Positions 33,857-42,976 are shown, counted from the stretch's first letter. The stretch is 64,000 nucleotides of DNA from Nannocystis exedens (GCA_945861885.1 CAMAVR010000010.1:1-64000); one strand, 5' to 3'. The notes: a model not told the origin generated them from the letters alone. A program made the numbers and translations.

Positions 33857-34794
33857 GGGTGACCGCTTTTCGCCGAGGCTGCCGGTGTTGGCGCCGCTGC
33901 CGGGGCGGCGTGAGCGCTGCCGATCTCGAGCGCGACCCACTCTTTCAAATCTTGATGAAGGTCAAACTCGCGGCCGTTGATGTACACCGCCGGCGTCCCC
34001 TGAATTTTCAGCCCGTCGGCGACTTTGCGATCGCGCTCGATCCGCTCGGTTGTCGCTTTCGAGTTCATCTCCGCACGGAATTTTGGGACGTCGAGCCCGA
34101 CTTCTTTTGCGTAGCGCTCGAGATCGCTCTGCTCAAGGTGCTGTTGATTGGCGAAGAGCTTGTGATGCATCTCCCAGAACTTCCCCATTGTGGCGGCGGC
34201 GATTGCGGCGCGCGCCGATATCTCTCCGTGGGGGTGGCCAGGAAGCGGCATAAACTTGAATACGAAGCGAATATCCGCGGGGTTTTCTTCGGCCAATTTG
34301 TCGATTTGTGGCGCCACGACGCCGCAAAATGGGCACTCGAAATCGGCGAATTCGACGATCACAACCGGCGCCGATTCGGCACCTCGGGATGGCGAGCCGT
34401 CGATTGCGACATCTTTCACGCGATCGGCATCGAATCGGCCGTGAAAACTCTTTTCGATCTGGTCGCGCGACATCCCATCGCGGACGCCTCGCAGGATGAA
34501 TTTCGCGGCCGGCATGCACTTTGCGCAGGGGCGGCGTTCAAGCACGCACTGGGCTATCGGCACCGGAACGTCGGCGCAGGGGGCGAGAAATTCGCCCACG
34601 TATCCGCTCCACTCTTTGCGTTCGCGCGTTGTCAGGGCGCTTGTGTCAATTCCGGGGAGGGTAATTTCGGCCGGTGGCGCGGGGGTTGGCGATGGGCCAG
34701 ACCCTTGCGTGGACGAGCCGGCTCCGCCAGAACGGCAAGAGCTAGCGGAAAAAACAAGGAAAATGAGCGTAGTAAGAGATCGAACAGCTAGCAT
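33853..34794 (-). CDS. DsbA-like thioredoxin-fold lipoprotein
   Basis: The 313-residue protein has a lipoprotein signal (LIFLVFSASSCRSG, lipid Cys at about 20). After a Pro-rich spacer comes a small Cys module (CVLERRPCAKCMPAAKF). A DsbA/DsbG-type domain then follows (VVIVEFADFECPFCGVVAPQ with active CPFC, and the cis-Pro loop KIQGTPAVYINGR). It should act as a thiol-disulfide oxidoreductase or chaperone facing the periplasm. Start ATG 34794 opens the signal peptide. It is divergent from the MinD-fusion gene, and its stop overlaps the start of the exonuclease gene. Confidence 0.85.
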   Translation of the reverse strand: MLAVRSLTTLIFLVFSASSCRSGGAGSSTQGSGPSPTPAPPAEITLPGIDTSALTTRERKEWSGYVGEFLAPCADVPVPIAQCVLERRPCAKCMPAAKFILRGVRDGMSRDQIEKSFHGRFDADRVKDVAIDGSPSRGAESAPVVIVEFADFECPFCGVVAPQIDKLAEENPADIRFVFKFMPLPGHPHGEISARAAIAAATMGKFWEMHHKLFANQQHLEQSDLERYAKEVGLDVPKFRAEMNSKATTERIERDRKVADGLKIQGTPAVYINGREFDLHQDLKEWVALEIGSAHAAPAAAPTPAASAKSGHP

Positions 34795-34825
34795 CGGTGC
34801 GCCGCAGAGTAGTATCCGTTCGCCA

Positions 34826-36457
34826 ATGACGCCACGTTTCTCACGCGATCCGGTCGATTCATCGGCCCGAGGGGGGGGGCTTAGTGCCCCAGGCGAATCG
34901 GCAGGCCACGAGTCGAGGCCGTCGGAGTTCGCGCGCCACCTGATTGCGATAGGGGCCGGGCGCGGCGGAGTCGGGAAAAGCGTGCTTTCGGTCAACCTGG
35001 CCGTCTACCTCGCCCAGCTCGGAAAGCGCGTCGTCCTGGTCGATGCCGATGTCACCGGGGCGAATCTTCACACGCACTTTGGACTTTCGGCCGGTCATGC
35101 CGGGGTGAGCGATCATGGGGCCGATGCCGCTTCGCTTGAAGCAGCGCTCCTTCCGACGGCGGCGCCGGGGCTTCGCGTGATGCCGGCACCGCACGACTCG
35201 CTCAAGTCGCCGCTGAGCGGTTTGGCCCTGCGAAAGTTGCGGTGGGTTGCCAATCTGCGCAACATTCCGTGCGATTTTCTGATCATCAATGTCGGCCCTG
35301 GCAACGCGCACTTTGCGGTCGATACGATGCTCGCGGCCGACCTCGCCATCGCCGTCGTCACGCCCGACCCTCCATCGATCGAAACGACGTATCGCTTTTT
35401 GCGCGCGAGTTTTCGGAGGCGCATGCGGCGGGCTCTCGCGGGCGACCGTTTTCGATCAAAGCTGTTCGAACGTATTTTGGCCGAAACGGGGGCCGCACCC
35501 GGGCCGATCGATCTCGTTCGCGCGATCCAGCGGGTCGATACAAAAATGTGCGAGCTCGCGTGGGCCGAGCTGCAGCGTCTGCAATTCTATCTCGTCGTCA
35601 ATCAGGCGCGCTCGAAGAGCGACACCGAGTTGGGTGGGTGGATGAGCGAACTCGCCGCGGTTCACTACGGCGTGTCGCTCGAAGAGCTTGGCCATGTCGA
35701 ATACGACGATGCCGTGTGGATCACAGTGCGGCGCAATCGCCCGCTCTTACTCGAAAGCCCGACGAGCAAGTCGGCGCGCAACATCGAGCGAATCGCCCGG
35801 CGCGTTCTCGCCGTCGCAACAGCCGATCGCCCTGCCTGTGAAGTGACGCCGCCACTAGCGCTGGACGAGCCAAACTTTTACGCGCTTCTGGGCGTGTCGC
35901 GTTCGGCGAGCGACGAAGAGATTCGTCGCGGGTTCAAGCGAAAGCGCGACATCTACACGACAGGCGGCGTGGCGGTAACGCCTCTTTTTACGCAAATTCA
36001 GCTGCAGTCGGCGCAGGCAAAGCTCGACGAGGCGCACGATATTCTTGTCGACCCAATGCGCCGTCAAGCGTACGACATGTCGATGTTCGCCGATTCAATC
36101 ACGAGCGTCGGTACCAAGCTACCGAGCGCGCTCATGGCCGATCTCGTCGCCATGCAGTCAGAGCTCATGCGAGAAATCGGCCCCGATACCGAGTTTACAG
36201 GGGCACTCCTCCGGCGAGTGCGCGAGTCGCTCGGCGTCGAAATTGAAGAAGTAAGTCTGCAGACGCGAATCGGCCGAGCGCATCTCGAAGCGATTGAAGA
36301 TGAGCGATTTGCCTCGCTTCCAGCGCTAGTCTATGTGCGCGGGTTCGTGCGAGAGTTAGCGCGAGTTCTCAAGCTCGACGGCGCCCAAGTCTCGCGAACC
36401 TACATGCAAAGAGCGCGTGAGTTCGGCGAGCGCGCGGCAAGCGGCGCCCGCCTGTGA
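34826..36457 (+). CDS. MinD/FlhG-like ATPase fused to J-like domain and RodZ-type HTH
   Basis: The protein has three parts. Residues about 40-330 are a SIMIBI ATPase with IAIGAGRGGVGKSVLSVNLA (the usual signature Lys before GGxGK is Arg), VVLVDADVTGANLHTHFG and VVTPDPPSIETTYRFLRA, closest to FlhG/MinD. Residues about 350-420 are a J-like domain (NFYALLGVSRSASDEEIRRG ... MRRQAYD) without the HPD tripeptide. The C-terminus (about 460-535) is a RodZ-type helix-turn-helix (VRESLGVEIEEVSLQTRI, then YVRGFVRELARVLKLD). It may position or count an envelope structure; this is inference. An ATG at 34763 would add 21 residues. The stop overlaps the next start. Confidence 0.78.
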   Translation: MTPRFSRDPVDSSARGGGLSAPGESAGHESRPSEFARHLIAIGAGRGGVGKSVLSVNLAVYLAQLGKRVVLVDADVTGANLHTHFGLSAGHAGVSDHGADAASLEAALLPTAAPGLRVMPAPHDSLKSPLSGLALRKLRWVANLRNIPCDFLIINVGPGNAHFAVDTMLAADLAIAVVTPDPPSIETTYRFLRASFRRRMRRALAGDRFRSKLFERILAETGAAPGPIDLVRAIQRVDTKMCELAWAELQRLQFYLVVNQARSKSDTELGGWMSELAAVHYGVSLEELGHVEYDDAVWITVRRNRPLLLESPTSKSARNIERIARRVLAVATADRPACEVTPPLALDEPNFYALLGVSRSASDEEIRRGFKRKRDIYTTGGVAVTPLFTQIQLQSAQAKLDEAHDILVDPMRRQAYDMSMFADSITSVGTKLPSALMADLVAMQSELMREIGPDTEFTGALLRRVRESLGVEIEEVSLQTRIGRAHLEAIEDERFASLPALVYVRGFVRELARVLKLDGAQVSRTYMQRAREFGERAASGARL

Positions 36458-37899
36458 AGATGCGTTTCAGGCGATTGACGGTCGACATGGCGGCGCTGTT
36501 TGCGGTCGCGGTCGCTCTTCGCCTTTATCTCGCGTTCGCGGTCGGCGGCGAAGCTGTATGGGACGGGCACTATTACGATTTTGGCGCGCGCCGCATCGCT
36601 GCCGGTTTTGGCTACTCCGACGATTTGACAATTCATGGCGCGACTGTTTGGCACCCATGGTCTCACTATCCGGTCGGATTTAGCGCGTTTTTAGCGGTTT
36701 TTTATCGGATTTTCGGGAGCGACATTCGAGTCGCGTGGGTTGTGTGCGCGAGCGTCGGTGCGGGGCTCGCGGCGGCAACGTACTGGCTTGCCCATCGCGC
36801 GTTCGGTCGTCGCGGTGCGATTGTCGCGGGGCTGCTCGTCGCGCTGCACCCTGGTTTAATTCTGTACTCCGCGCTCGTCATGACGGAACAGTTGGCGGCG
36901 CTGCTAACATTTATTGCATTCGCCGGGGCGATCGCATGTTCGACGCCGCGAAGGCGCGCAATCGCCGGCGGGCTGCTTTTAGGCGTTGCCGCGCTCGTCA
37001 GGCCGCAAGCGCTTCTCTGCGCGCCGTTCATCGGGCTCGCCGCGCTCGCTCAAATCGGCCCGCATGGGTTGCCCGCCGTGGCGTTTGCTCAACCGACCGC
37101 GCTCGCACGATTCAAGTCTCGCGTCGGCGCCCTCGCGATCGTCGCGCTCGCATGTGCAATGGCGCTCGTCCCGGTCCTCCCGTGGGCTGCACGCAACTGC
37201 CAAGTGATGGACGGCTGCGCGCTCGTGAGCACGAACGGCGGGTGGAACCTCGCAATCGGCGCATTTCCTCGCGCGACAGGGCGATACGAAACGCTGCGAT
37301 CGAGCGACGGTTGCAGCGACGTCGCGGGGCAGGTGAAGCAGGATCGCTGCTGGTTCAACTACGGGCTCAATCAGATCGCAGCATCGCCAACGCGTTGGCT
37401 AAAATTAATCCCGGCAAAGCTCTCACACACGTTCGATCACGAGTCGTTTGCGGTCGAGTATCTCCACGAAGCGCGCCCCGACGATTGGCCCGATGCGCGG
37501 CGATTTTTTGCCCGAGCGACGCTGACGGCAATCAACGGGCTTCTCATCGTGCTCGCGGCAATAGGTTGCGCGGTTTATCACGTTCGGTCCAGAGGCCGGC
37601 TCGCAGTTGGCGCCGCAATCGCAGCGGTTGCGATCATGGCAGCACTACTCCTAAGGCGCGAACCGCCAACCCTCTGGCCGCTCGCGCTCATCCCGGCGCT
37701 CCTCCCATGGATCCGCCTAAAAGGGGCGCCCGAATCGCCAATCGCGCTCCGCCTAGCGTCGTCGTTGCTCTTAACAACGATCGTCACGCACGCCGTCTTT
37801 TTCGGCGAAGACCGCTATCACATCGTAGTAACGCCAGTCATGTGCATCTTCGCGGCCGCACTAACCGCGGGAGTATTTCGCCGCCCCGCGGAAGCCTAA
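36454..37899 (+). CDS. GT-C (GT39/ArnT-type) membrane glycosyltransferase
   Basis: The 481-residue protein has about ten hydrophobic helices. Its first periplasmic loop carries the acidic motif VWDGHYYDFGARRIAAGFGY, the place of the catalytic Asp of GT-C enzymes such as PMT and ArnT. HPGLILYSALVMTEQLAALL and ALVRPQALLCAPF are also typical of the GT39/PMT_2 group. It would transfer a sugar from a polyprenyl-phosphate donor to a lipid or protein in the periplasm; the acceptor is unknown. GTG 36454 overlaps the stop of the MinD-fusion gene as GTGA; an ATG follows two codons later. Confidence 0.8.
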   Translation: MKMRFRRLTVDMAALFAVAVALRLYLAFAVGGEAVWDGHYYDFGARRIAAGFGYSDDLTIHGATVWHPWSHYPVGFSAFLAVFYRIFGSDIRVAWVVCASVGAGLAAATYWLAHRAFGRRGAIVAGLLVALHPGLILYSALVMTEQLAALLTFIAFAGAIACSTPRRRAIAGGLLLGVAALVRPQALLCAPFIGLAALAQIGPHGLPAVAFAQPTALARFKSRVGALAIVALACAMALVPVLPWAARNCQVMDGCALVSTNGGWNLAIGAFPRATGRYETLRSSDGCSDVAGQVKQDRCWFNYGLNQIAASPTRWLKLIPAKLSHTFDHESFAVEYLHEARPDDWPDARRFFARATLTAINGLLIVLAAIGCAVYHVRSRGRLAVGAAIAAVAIMAALLLRREPPTLWPLALIPALLPWIRLKGAPESPIALRLASSLLLTTIVTHAVFFGEDRYHIVVTPVMCIFAAALTAGVFRRPAEA

Positions 37900-37933
37900 A
37901 AAGAGCGCGCTACTCGAGCCCCGTCGCCCCGGC

Positions 37934-38185
37934 CTAAAACTCGTCTTCGAGAATCCCGAATTCCCAAATTTCGTCTGACTCGCGGACGCTTGATACCGAC
38001 TCTTCGACTCGACGCAGGAGGTCGACGTGGGACACGGATGAGGCGGCGCGAACTCCCACCGCCACGCGCCCCGGCCACTGCCATACGCGCGCCGCAGTAA
38101 CGCCGGCGACGCCATAGACGAGCTCGAGCGTCCGTCGTAGGCGGGGCGATTGGTCATCTGTGGTGGACGGTTCATAGGGGGTCAT
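37934..38185 (-). CDS. conserved-looking 83-residue protein of unknown function
   Basis: From ATG 38185 the frame encodes an alpha/beta protein: RTLELVYGVAGVTAARVW, then WPGRVAVGVRAA, then LLRRVEESVSSVRES and WEFGILEDEF. The regular strand-helix-strand pattern and lack of low complexity suggest it is real. The longer open frame upstream to 38713 runs through a lipoprotein gene on the other strand and a repeat, and is not coding. No family recognised. Confidence 0.55.
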   Translation of the reverse strand: MTPYEPSTTDDQSPRLRRTLELVYGVAGVTAARVWQWPGRVAVGVRAASSVSHVDLLRRVEESVSSVRESDEIWEFGILEDEF

Positions 38186-38243
38186 ATCGATCGCTGAGCA
38201 CTCCGTAGTGCTTCTTCGTAGCAGGCAGGCTACATTGCACGAT

Positions 38244-38585
38244 ATGCCAGAAACGCCTGAGTGGAATTTCAGCTTACCGAGCGGTTTTAGCGTCTTATCG
38301 CTATTGACTTTGGTCGCGATTAATTCGTGTGGTGGCGTTATCAATCCGCAGCCGCTACCCCCCGACACAAGCGGCGACAATTCAGACCGCGGCGGGCCAC
38401 CAATGGCAGGCGCAGCACCGACACCCGCCGGGCCGGCAAGCGCTGCGCCAACAGAAGCGGCGCCAATGTCGCCAGCGCCACCGCCAGCTGCCAACGTGGG
38501 CGATGGCGGAGCCCCAAACTCCGCACCACGCCCCGATGGTGATGCGGGCGATTTTGGAGACGCGGGAGTCGACGGCGGGCTGTAG
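38244..38585 (+). CDS. small low-complexity lipoprotein
   Basis: The 113-residue protein begins with 15 polar residues, then a hydrophobic signal and lipobox (VLSLLTLVAINSCGG). The mature part starts GGVINPQPLPP and continues as a Pro/Ala/Gly/Asp-rich tail. Such Pro/Asp-rich lipoproteins are common in Myxococcota genomes, with no known role. It diverges from the 83-residue gene, so a shared promoter region lies at 38186-38243. Confidence 0.6.
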   Translation: MPETPEWNFSLPSGFSVLSLLTLVAINSCGGVINPQPLPPDTSGDNSDRGGPPMAGAAPTPAGPASAAPTEAAPMSPAPPPAANVGDGGAPNSAPRPDGDAGDFGDAGVDGGL

Positions 38586-38622
38586 GGGGCTAGTTGAGTG
38601 ATCTCAAAATCTGATCCGTACT

Positions 38623-38720
38623 CGTGCCCGTGCCCGTAAACGTGCCCGGTTTTTGCTTTCTTGATGGCGAGACGCGCAAGAAAACAGCCGGGCACGTTTA
38701 CGGGCACGGGCACGTTTACG
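38623..38720. repeat. GGGCACG/TTTACG repeat, inverted pair (copies 2 and 3)
   Basis: 38689-38720 is identical to 87-118. The reverse complement of most of the unit lies at 38623-38649, so about 27 bases on each side can pair around a 39-base spacer. This would form a long hairpin in the gap between a lipoprotein gene and the facing cyclic-nucleotide-binding gene. Confidence 0.8.
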
Positions 38721-38793
38721 TGGGCAGATCAGATTATGAGATCACACCCTGGTTGAGTGGCGGGAAAGGGGAAGTTCCTCTCCCGCCACTCAA

Positions 38794-39327
38794 CTAAGGC
38801 CGGTGCGCTCTTCCTAGGTACTCGTCCAGAATATTCGCGGTGAAGTCGGCGAGGATGCCGTCTGTCATGCGTAGGCGGCGCGACAGGTCGCGTGCGATGT
38901 TCAGAATGACCAGCGTGTAAGATTTGAGGTCGTGGCGATAGAGCGCATCCATGTCTTCGGTTGACATGCTTAGGAGGCGTGATGGAGCTAGTGCTCGGAT
39001 CGTTGCCGAGCGGCGCTGGATGTCGATGACCGACATTTCGCCGAAGACGTCGCCTGGGCCCAAAATTGCGATTCGCTGGTCGCGCCCTTGCTTGCTTTTG
39101 CGGAGCACCTCCATCTCGCCCTCGAGGACGATGTAGACATGCTTGGCCGAATCGCCTTCGCGAAACACCGTTTCGCCGACGCCGATGTGGCAGACTTTTA
39201 ATGTGCCGCATAAGTAGTGGAGAATTTCGTCGCTTAATGCTCCGAAGAGCGCGATTTCACGAAGGTGCGAAGGGGAGACTGCCCCTTCGTCACGTGCCGC
39301 CCATGAATTTTTTTCGCCTTCTGGCAT
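38794..39327 (-). CDS. stand-alone cyclic nucleotide-binding domain protein
   Basis: The 177-residue protein is a CRP-type ligand-binding domain: VGETVFREGDSAKHVYIVLEGE, then ILGPGDVFGEMSVIDIQRRS with the phosphate-binding cassette including Glu and Arg, then a C-terminal helix (LRMTDGILADFTANILDEYL) instead of a DNA-binding domain. So it is a sensor or partner protein rather than a transcription factor. It lies ten bases downstream of the GNAT gene in the same direction. Confidence 0.82.
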   Translation of the reverse strand: MPEGEKNSWAARDEGAVSPSHLREIALFGALSDEILHYLCGTLKVCHIGVGETVFREGDSAKHVYIVLEGEMEVLRKSKQGRDQRIAILGPGDVFGEMSVIDIQRRSATIRALAPSRLLSMSTEDMDALYRHDLKSYTLVILNIARDLSRRLRMTDGILADFTANILDEYLGRAHRP

Positions 39328-39337
39328 GACTTACTCC

Positions 39338-39805
39338 TTACGTCACATGCTCGGCGCTTAAGTCGCGCGAGAACACGACGCGTTTTCTCCCCGGACCGGC
39401 GTAGTCGTCAACCTCTTTGCTATCCCACCCGAGCGCCGCGTGAAAGCGCACCGACTCTTCGTTCCCTCGCGTTGAAATCGCTTTCATTTTTTTGCACCCT
39501 GCTTCGCGGCACGTTTCTATGAACTCGCCATAGAGTAGCGCGCCGACGCCGCGCCGCCGAAATTCTGGATCGATTCCGACGAGATGCACGTAACCTGTGC
39601 GGACCTGCGAGTTTGACAAGAATCCGAGGAGAAACCCGACGATTCGCCCCTCTTTTTCGGCAACGAGCGCCCGTTCACCGAGCTCGTAGAAAAAAATCGG
39701 GTGTGCAGATGTCTGCACGGGACCGCCCCACCATTGGTCGATCACTTCGACAATTCGGTCAAAATCGGCTTTTTCTGGGTGGCGGGTTGAAATTTCGCTG
39801 TTCAC
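39338..39805 (-). CDS. GNAT N-acetyltransferase
   Basis: A single acetyltransferase domain of about 155 residues. VVIGF-like strands appear as GRIVGFLLGFLS and YVHLVGIDPEFRRRGVGALL, where RRRGVG is the acetyl-CoA pyrophosphate loop, followed by ISTRGNEESVRFHAALGW. The substrate cannot be told. GTG 39805 (VNSEISTRHPEKADF) is chosen because the domain starts right after it and a 65-base gap to the divergent rpe remains; a longer frame from 39859 is open. Confidence 0.75.
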   Translation of the reverse strand: MNSEISTRHPEKADFDRIVEVIDQWWGGPVQTSAHPIFFYELGERALVAEKEGRIVGFLLGFLSNSQVRTGYVHLVGIDPEFRRRGVGALLYGEFIETCREAGCKKMKAISTRGNEESVRFHAALGWDSKEVDDYAGPGRKRVVFSRDLSAEHVT

Positions 39806-39870
39806 GGACCGCAGCGTCGGTCTTTTAGGACGATTGCGCAACGGGCGTGTTAAGCGCACCTTGTGAACCT

Positions 39871-40566
39871 ATGGACGATTCGCGCACAATTCGCATTGCC
39901 CCTTCAATCCTGTCCTCCGATTTTACGAAGCTTGGCGACGAAGTGCGCGCGGTTCAGGCAGCCGGCGCCGATTGGATTCATCTCGACGTGATGGATGGGC
40001 GTTTTGTGCCGAACATCACGATTGGGCCAGCGGTCGTGAAAGCGCTACGCAAAGTCACGACGTTGCCGCTCGATGTGCATCTGATGATTGTCGAGCCGGA
40101 GCGCTACATTGCCGATTTTGCGGAGGCCGGCGCGGATGTGATTTCGGTGCACACCGAAGTCTCGCCGCATTTGCATCGCACGCTTCAATCGATTCGAAAG
40201 CTCGGAAAAAAAGCAGGCGTCGTGGTCAATCCGTCGACGAGCGAAGAGTCGATTCGTTACGTGCTAGGCGAGGTCGATCTTGTGCTCGTGATGAGCGTGA
40301 ACCCCGGCTTCGGCGGTCAGTCGTTCTTGCCTGAAGTGCTGCCAAAAGTGCGCGTGATACGGCGCATGATCGACGATGCGAAGCTTCCTATCGACCTCGA
40401 GATCGATGGAGGGATTACCGCAATTACGGCGGCACAAGCGGCCGCGGCGGGGGCGCGTGTGCTCGTGGCGGGGAACAGTATTTTCGGGTCGGGCGACTAC
40501 GCGTCGGCGATTGCAAAGATGCGGCAGGCGGCGAATGCGGCAACGGTGCAGGCAGTCGGCGCTTGA
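39871..40566 (+). CDS. rpe: ribulose-phosphate 3-epimerase
   Basis: Interconverts ribulose 5-phosphate and xylulose 5-phosphate in the pentose phosphate pathway. The 231-residue TIM barrel has all family blocks: IAPSILSSDFTKLGDEV, WIHLDVMDGRFVPNITIG, LPLDVHLMIVEPERYI, LVLVMSVNPGFGGQSFLPEV and IDLEIDGGI. The metal-binding His/Asp residues in these blocks are intact. The stop TGA overlaps the next start by one base (TGATG), so the downstream lipoprotein is coupled. Confidence 0.96.
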   Translation: MDDSRTIRIAPSILSSDFTKLGDEVRAVQAAGADWIHLDVMDGRFVPNITIGPAVVKALRKVTTLPLDVHLMIVEPERYIADFAEAGADVISVHTEVSPHLHRTLQSIRKLGKKAGVVVNPSTSEESIRYVLGEVDLVLVMSVNPGFGGQSFLPEVLPKVRVIRRMIDDAKLPIDLEIDGGITAITAAQAAAAGARVLVAGNSIFGSGDYASAIAKMRQAANAATVQAVGA

Positions 40567-41897
40567 TGAACGCGGTGCGAGGTTTAGCGCTCGTCGCGAT
40601 CTTGTTGATCGGTTGCGCGGGTGGATCGCATGGGCCTCGGAGCCCCGGCGCGGCGCCGAGTGTTGTGCGCGAACCGGATGGCGGCGCGCGCGATGTGCAG
40701 TCGCTGATCGCGCCGATGACGGAGCGTGTCGTCAAAGCGCGAAAGCTCGCGATGCTGCGTGAATGCCCCGGAAGACTCGCGTCTCGCGAAGAGCTGATTC
40801 GCGGCGTGAAGAGTCACGTGGACCGTGAGCTCCCACCCGATGTTCTGAACCACGAATCGCGCGTTCTCCAACTGCTAGGTTTTGTGCCGGTGAACTTTGA
40901 CTACCCGGCGGCAATCTATGCGTTGCTCGAATCGGAGCTTGCCGGCTACTACGAACCGGCCGATGGGACGATGGTTCTCGCGGCCGACCTCGATGGCGAC
41001 AATATCGACGCGACGCTCGCGCATGAGCTTACGCACGCGCTTCAAGATCAGCACTGGGATCTAAAAGCGCGATCAAAATATCGCCCCGGCGAGTCAGATA
41101 AAACCGCGGCGCTCTTGGCGCTTGCAGAAGGCGACGCGACCAGCGCGATGGTCGATGTTCTGGTCCATCGGACGAAGCCAAATTCTTCAGCGCTTCTACT
41201 AGCGGACGAAATGCTCATCGGGCAGATACGTGCCTCCGTCGACAGTGGGCCGACGTCAAGCTCGCCGCGCATTCTTCGAGCGTCGCTCGTCGCGCCATAC
41301 ATTGAAGGGCTGCGCTTCGTGAATGCGCTTCGTCGCCGCGGAGGTTGGAGCGAAGTCGACCGCGCGTGGACGACACCGCTTGCATCAACGTCGCAGCTTT
41401 TGCACGTAGAAAAATGGCTGAACCACGAAGAGCCGATTGTCGTAAGAGTGCCTGAATTTAAGGCACTTGGTGGCCGTTTTCGGTCGGTGAATGTCGACAC
41501 CGAAGGGGAGCTCGGCATCAGAATTATGTTTGAAGAGTGGATGTCGATGGCGAGAGCGCGCGAAGCGGCAACCGGTTGGGGAGGAGACCGCGCAGTGCTC
41601 GTCGCCCACGGAGACGAGTACGCGTTCGCGATGAAAGTGCGATACGCACCAGGGGCAAAAGTAGCCGCCGCGTTCAACGAAGTGGAGCGAGGCCTAACGC
41701 GAAAGCTAGGCAAGCCGTCCGAAAAGCGAAAAGGCTACTGGTGCATCGAGCGACCCGATCGAGGGCCGCTGGCGATCGCAATGCGCGGCGCCGACATCGC
41801 CATCATGGCGGGGCCGGCATCAACAGGCGAAGCGTGGAAGTCGACAGGAACATGCGCAAAGTCGCGCAAGTGGAGCGCGGAGATTTTAGCCTTTTAA
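40566..41897 (+). CDS. lipoprotein with HExxH zinc-peptidase motif
   Basis: The 443-residue protein has the signal ALVAILLIGCAGGS (lipid Cys at about 17). A metallopeptidase-like helix ATLAHELTHALQDQHWDL supplies the HExxH zinc motif, and an acidic segment about 40 residues later (LLALAEGDATSAMVDV) could provide the third ligand. This arrangement (HELTHALQDQ ... EGD) is found in a group of secreted bacterial proteins with no defined substrate. It starts on the last base of the rpe stop codon, an odd pairing of a pentose-phosphate enzyme with an envelope protease. Confidence 0.75.
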   Translation: MNAVRGLALVAILLIGCAGGSHGPRSPGAAPSVVREPDGGARDVQSLIAPMTERVVKARKLAMLRECPGRLASREELIRGVKSHVDRELPPDVLNHESRVLQLLGFVPVNFDYPAAIYALLESELAGYYEPADGTMVLAADLDGDNIDATLAHELTHALQDQHWDLKARSKYRPGESDKTAALLALAEGDATSAMVDVLVHRTKPNSSALLLADEMLIGQIRASVDSGPTSSSPRILRASLVAPYIEGLRFVNALRRRGGWSEVDRAWTTPLASTSQLLHVEKWLNHEEPIVVRVPEFKALGGRFRSVNVDTEGELGIRIMFEEWMSMARAREAATGWGGDRAVLVAHGDEYAFAMKVRYAPGAKVAAAFNEVERGLTRKLGKPSEKRKGYWCIERPDRGPLAIAMRGADIAIMAGPASTGEAWKSTGTCAKSRKWSAEILAF

Positions 41898-42022
41898 AGC
41901 CATTTTTAGGGCAGCTTGCGGCACCGTCGTTCTTACTTCACACGTTCGGTCAATAAAAAGCTTACGCAGCCGTTCATTCGGACGAGCCGCGTTTCACTTT
42001 GATTCAGACAGTTGGAACCTCT

Positions 42023-42976
42023 ATGCGATTTTTGCCTGTCCTCATTGCTCTGATGCTTCTCGGTTGCGACGCTCCAGATGAAACTGAGCACGCGCATAAG
42101 CCGTCATCCTACGAACTGACAAAAGCGATTTGGGATGCGCCAACAGTTGATGCTCTCGACAAGCTCGAGGCAAAGCTCATCGCGGGCGATTCGGCAGAAG
42201 GCCCGCTGGACAGCGACAAAGTCGCGCATGTGAAATCGCAAGCTGCCCAACGAAAATCGGTGCTGCAAGATCTTGCAAAAGACGAGGCGAGGCACGACGT
42301 AACCGGGAAAATTCTCGCGGCGACCACCGTTGCCGACTTGGTGAAGCTTGAGGACCAAGCTGCCCGCACCGGGACGATCGACGATTTCGAACGCCAAAAG
42401 TTGATCCTCGTTCAAAACGAGATTCTTGCTCTTCAGCGGACCACCGATCTATCGCCTCTATTGGCACTCGAACAGGCCTATATCCAGCGCGATCAGTGGC
42501 ACGACAAAGGCAGATGGGAACATCTCCACGGTCTAGTGCTGGACACCAAAAAACTGATCTTAGGCGGGCACAAATTCGCTCGTCTCGAGGCGATACGAGC
42601 GGCAGCAACGCCCGAAGAATTTCGCGATCTCAGGCACAAAATCGCAGGAGACCAGCAGCTGTCCCATTCGGAGCAGGCGACGCTTCTCGAACAGATAGAC
42701 ACTTCGTGGAACTCCAAGTTTGGCGCTCAGTATCTCAAGAAGATCCTAGGCGAGATCAAACAGGCGGTGGCGCACGGAAAAGCGTGCGACTCAAAAGAAG
42801 CAAAAGAGTGTTTTGCAGAGCTCCATCAGGCCATCCCGTTTCTCAAAGGCTTCGGCAGCATGCCACGTCTCCTCGCTATCGTGACAGGACAGCTAGAGAA
42901 GGAGCTCGGTCACTGTCATGACCAGCTCAAAGAGCTCGAGGAGAATATCAAGTTGATCGTCCTAGTGCGCGAATAG
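42023..42976 (+). CDS. helical lipoprotein of unknown function
   Basis: The 317-residue protein has the signal FLPVLIALMLLGCDAPDE (lipid Cys at about 15). The rest is rich in Glu, Lys, Ala and Leu and predicted nearly all helical, with loosely repeated units such as LDKLEAKLIAGD, LVKLEDQAARTG and LRHKIAGDQQL, each of about 50-60 residues. These may be diverged helical repeats. Two Cys pairs (CDSKEAKEC near 265) lie towards the C-terminus. The family is not recognised. Confidence 0.6.
   Translation: MRFLPVLIALMLLGCDAPDETEHAHKPSSYELTKAIWDAPTVDALDKLEAKLIAGDSAEGPLDSDKVAHVKSQAAQRKSVLQDLAKDEARHDVTGKILAATTVADLVKLEDQAARTGTIDDFERQKLILVQNEILALQRTTDLSPLLALEQAYIQRDQWHDKGRWEHLHGLVLDTKKLILGGHKFARLEAIRAAATPEEFRDLRHKIAGDQQLSHSEQATLLEQIDTSWNSKFGAQYLKKILGEIKQAVAHGKACDSKEAKECFAELHQAIPFLKGFGSMPRLLAIVTGQLEKELGHCHDQLKELEENIKLIVLVRE

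Noticed and set aside
36735..37937. A 400-residue Arg-rich open frame overlapping the GT39-type gene
   Set aside because: More than a fifth Arg and no hydrophobic core; a frame shadow of the real membrane protein.
37934..38713. A 259-residue leftward protein through the repeat and antisense to the small lipoprotein
   Set aside because: Its upstream two thirds are low-complexity, include the GGGCACG repeat and run opposite a lipoprotein with a clear signal peptide. Only the last 83 residues look real.
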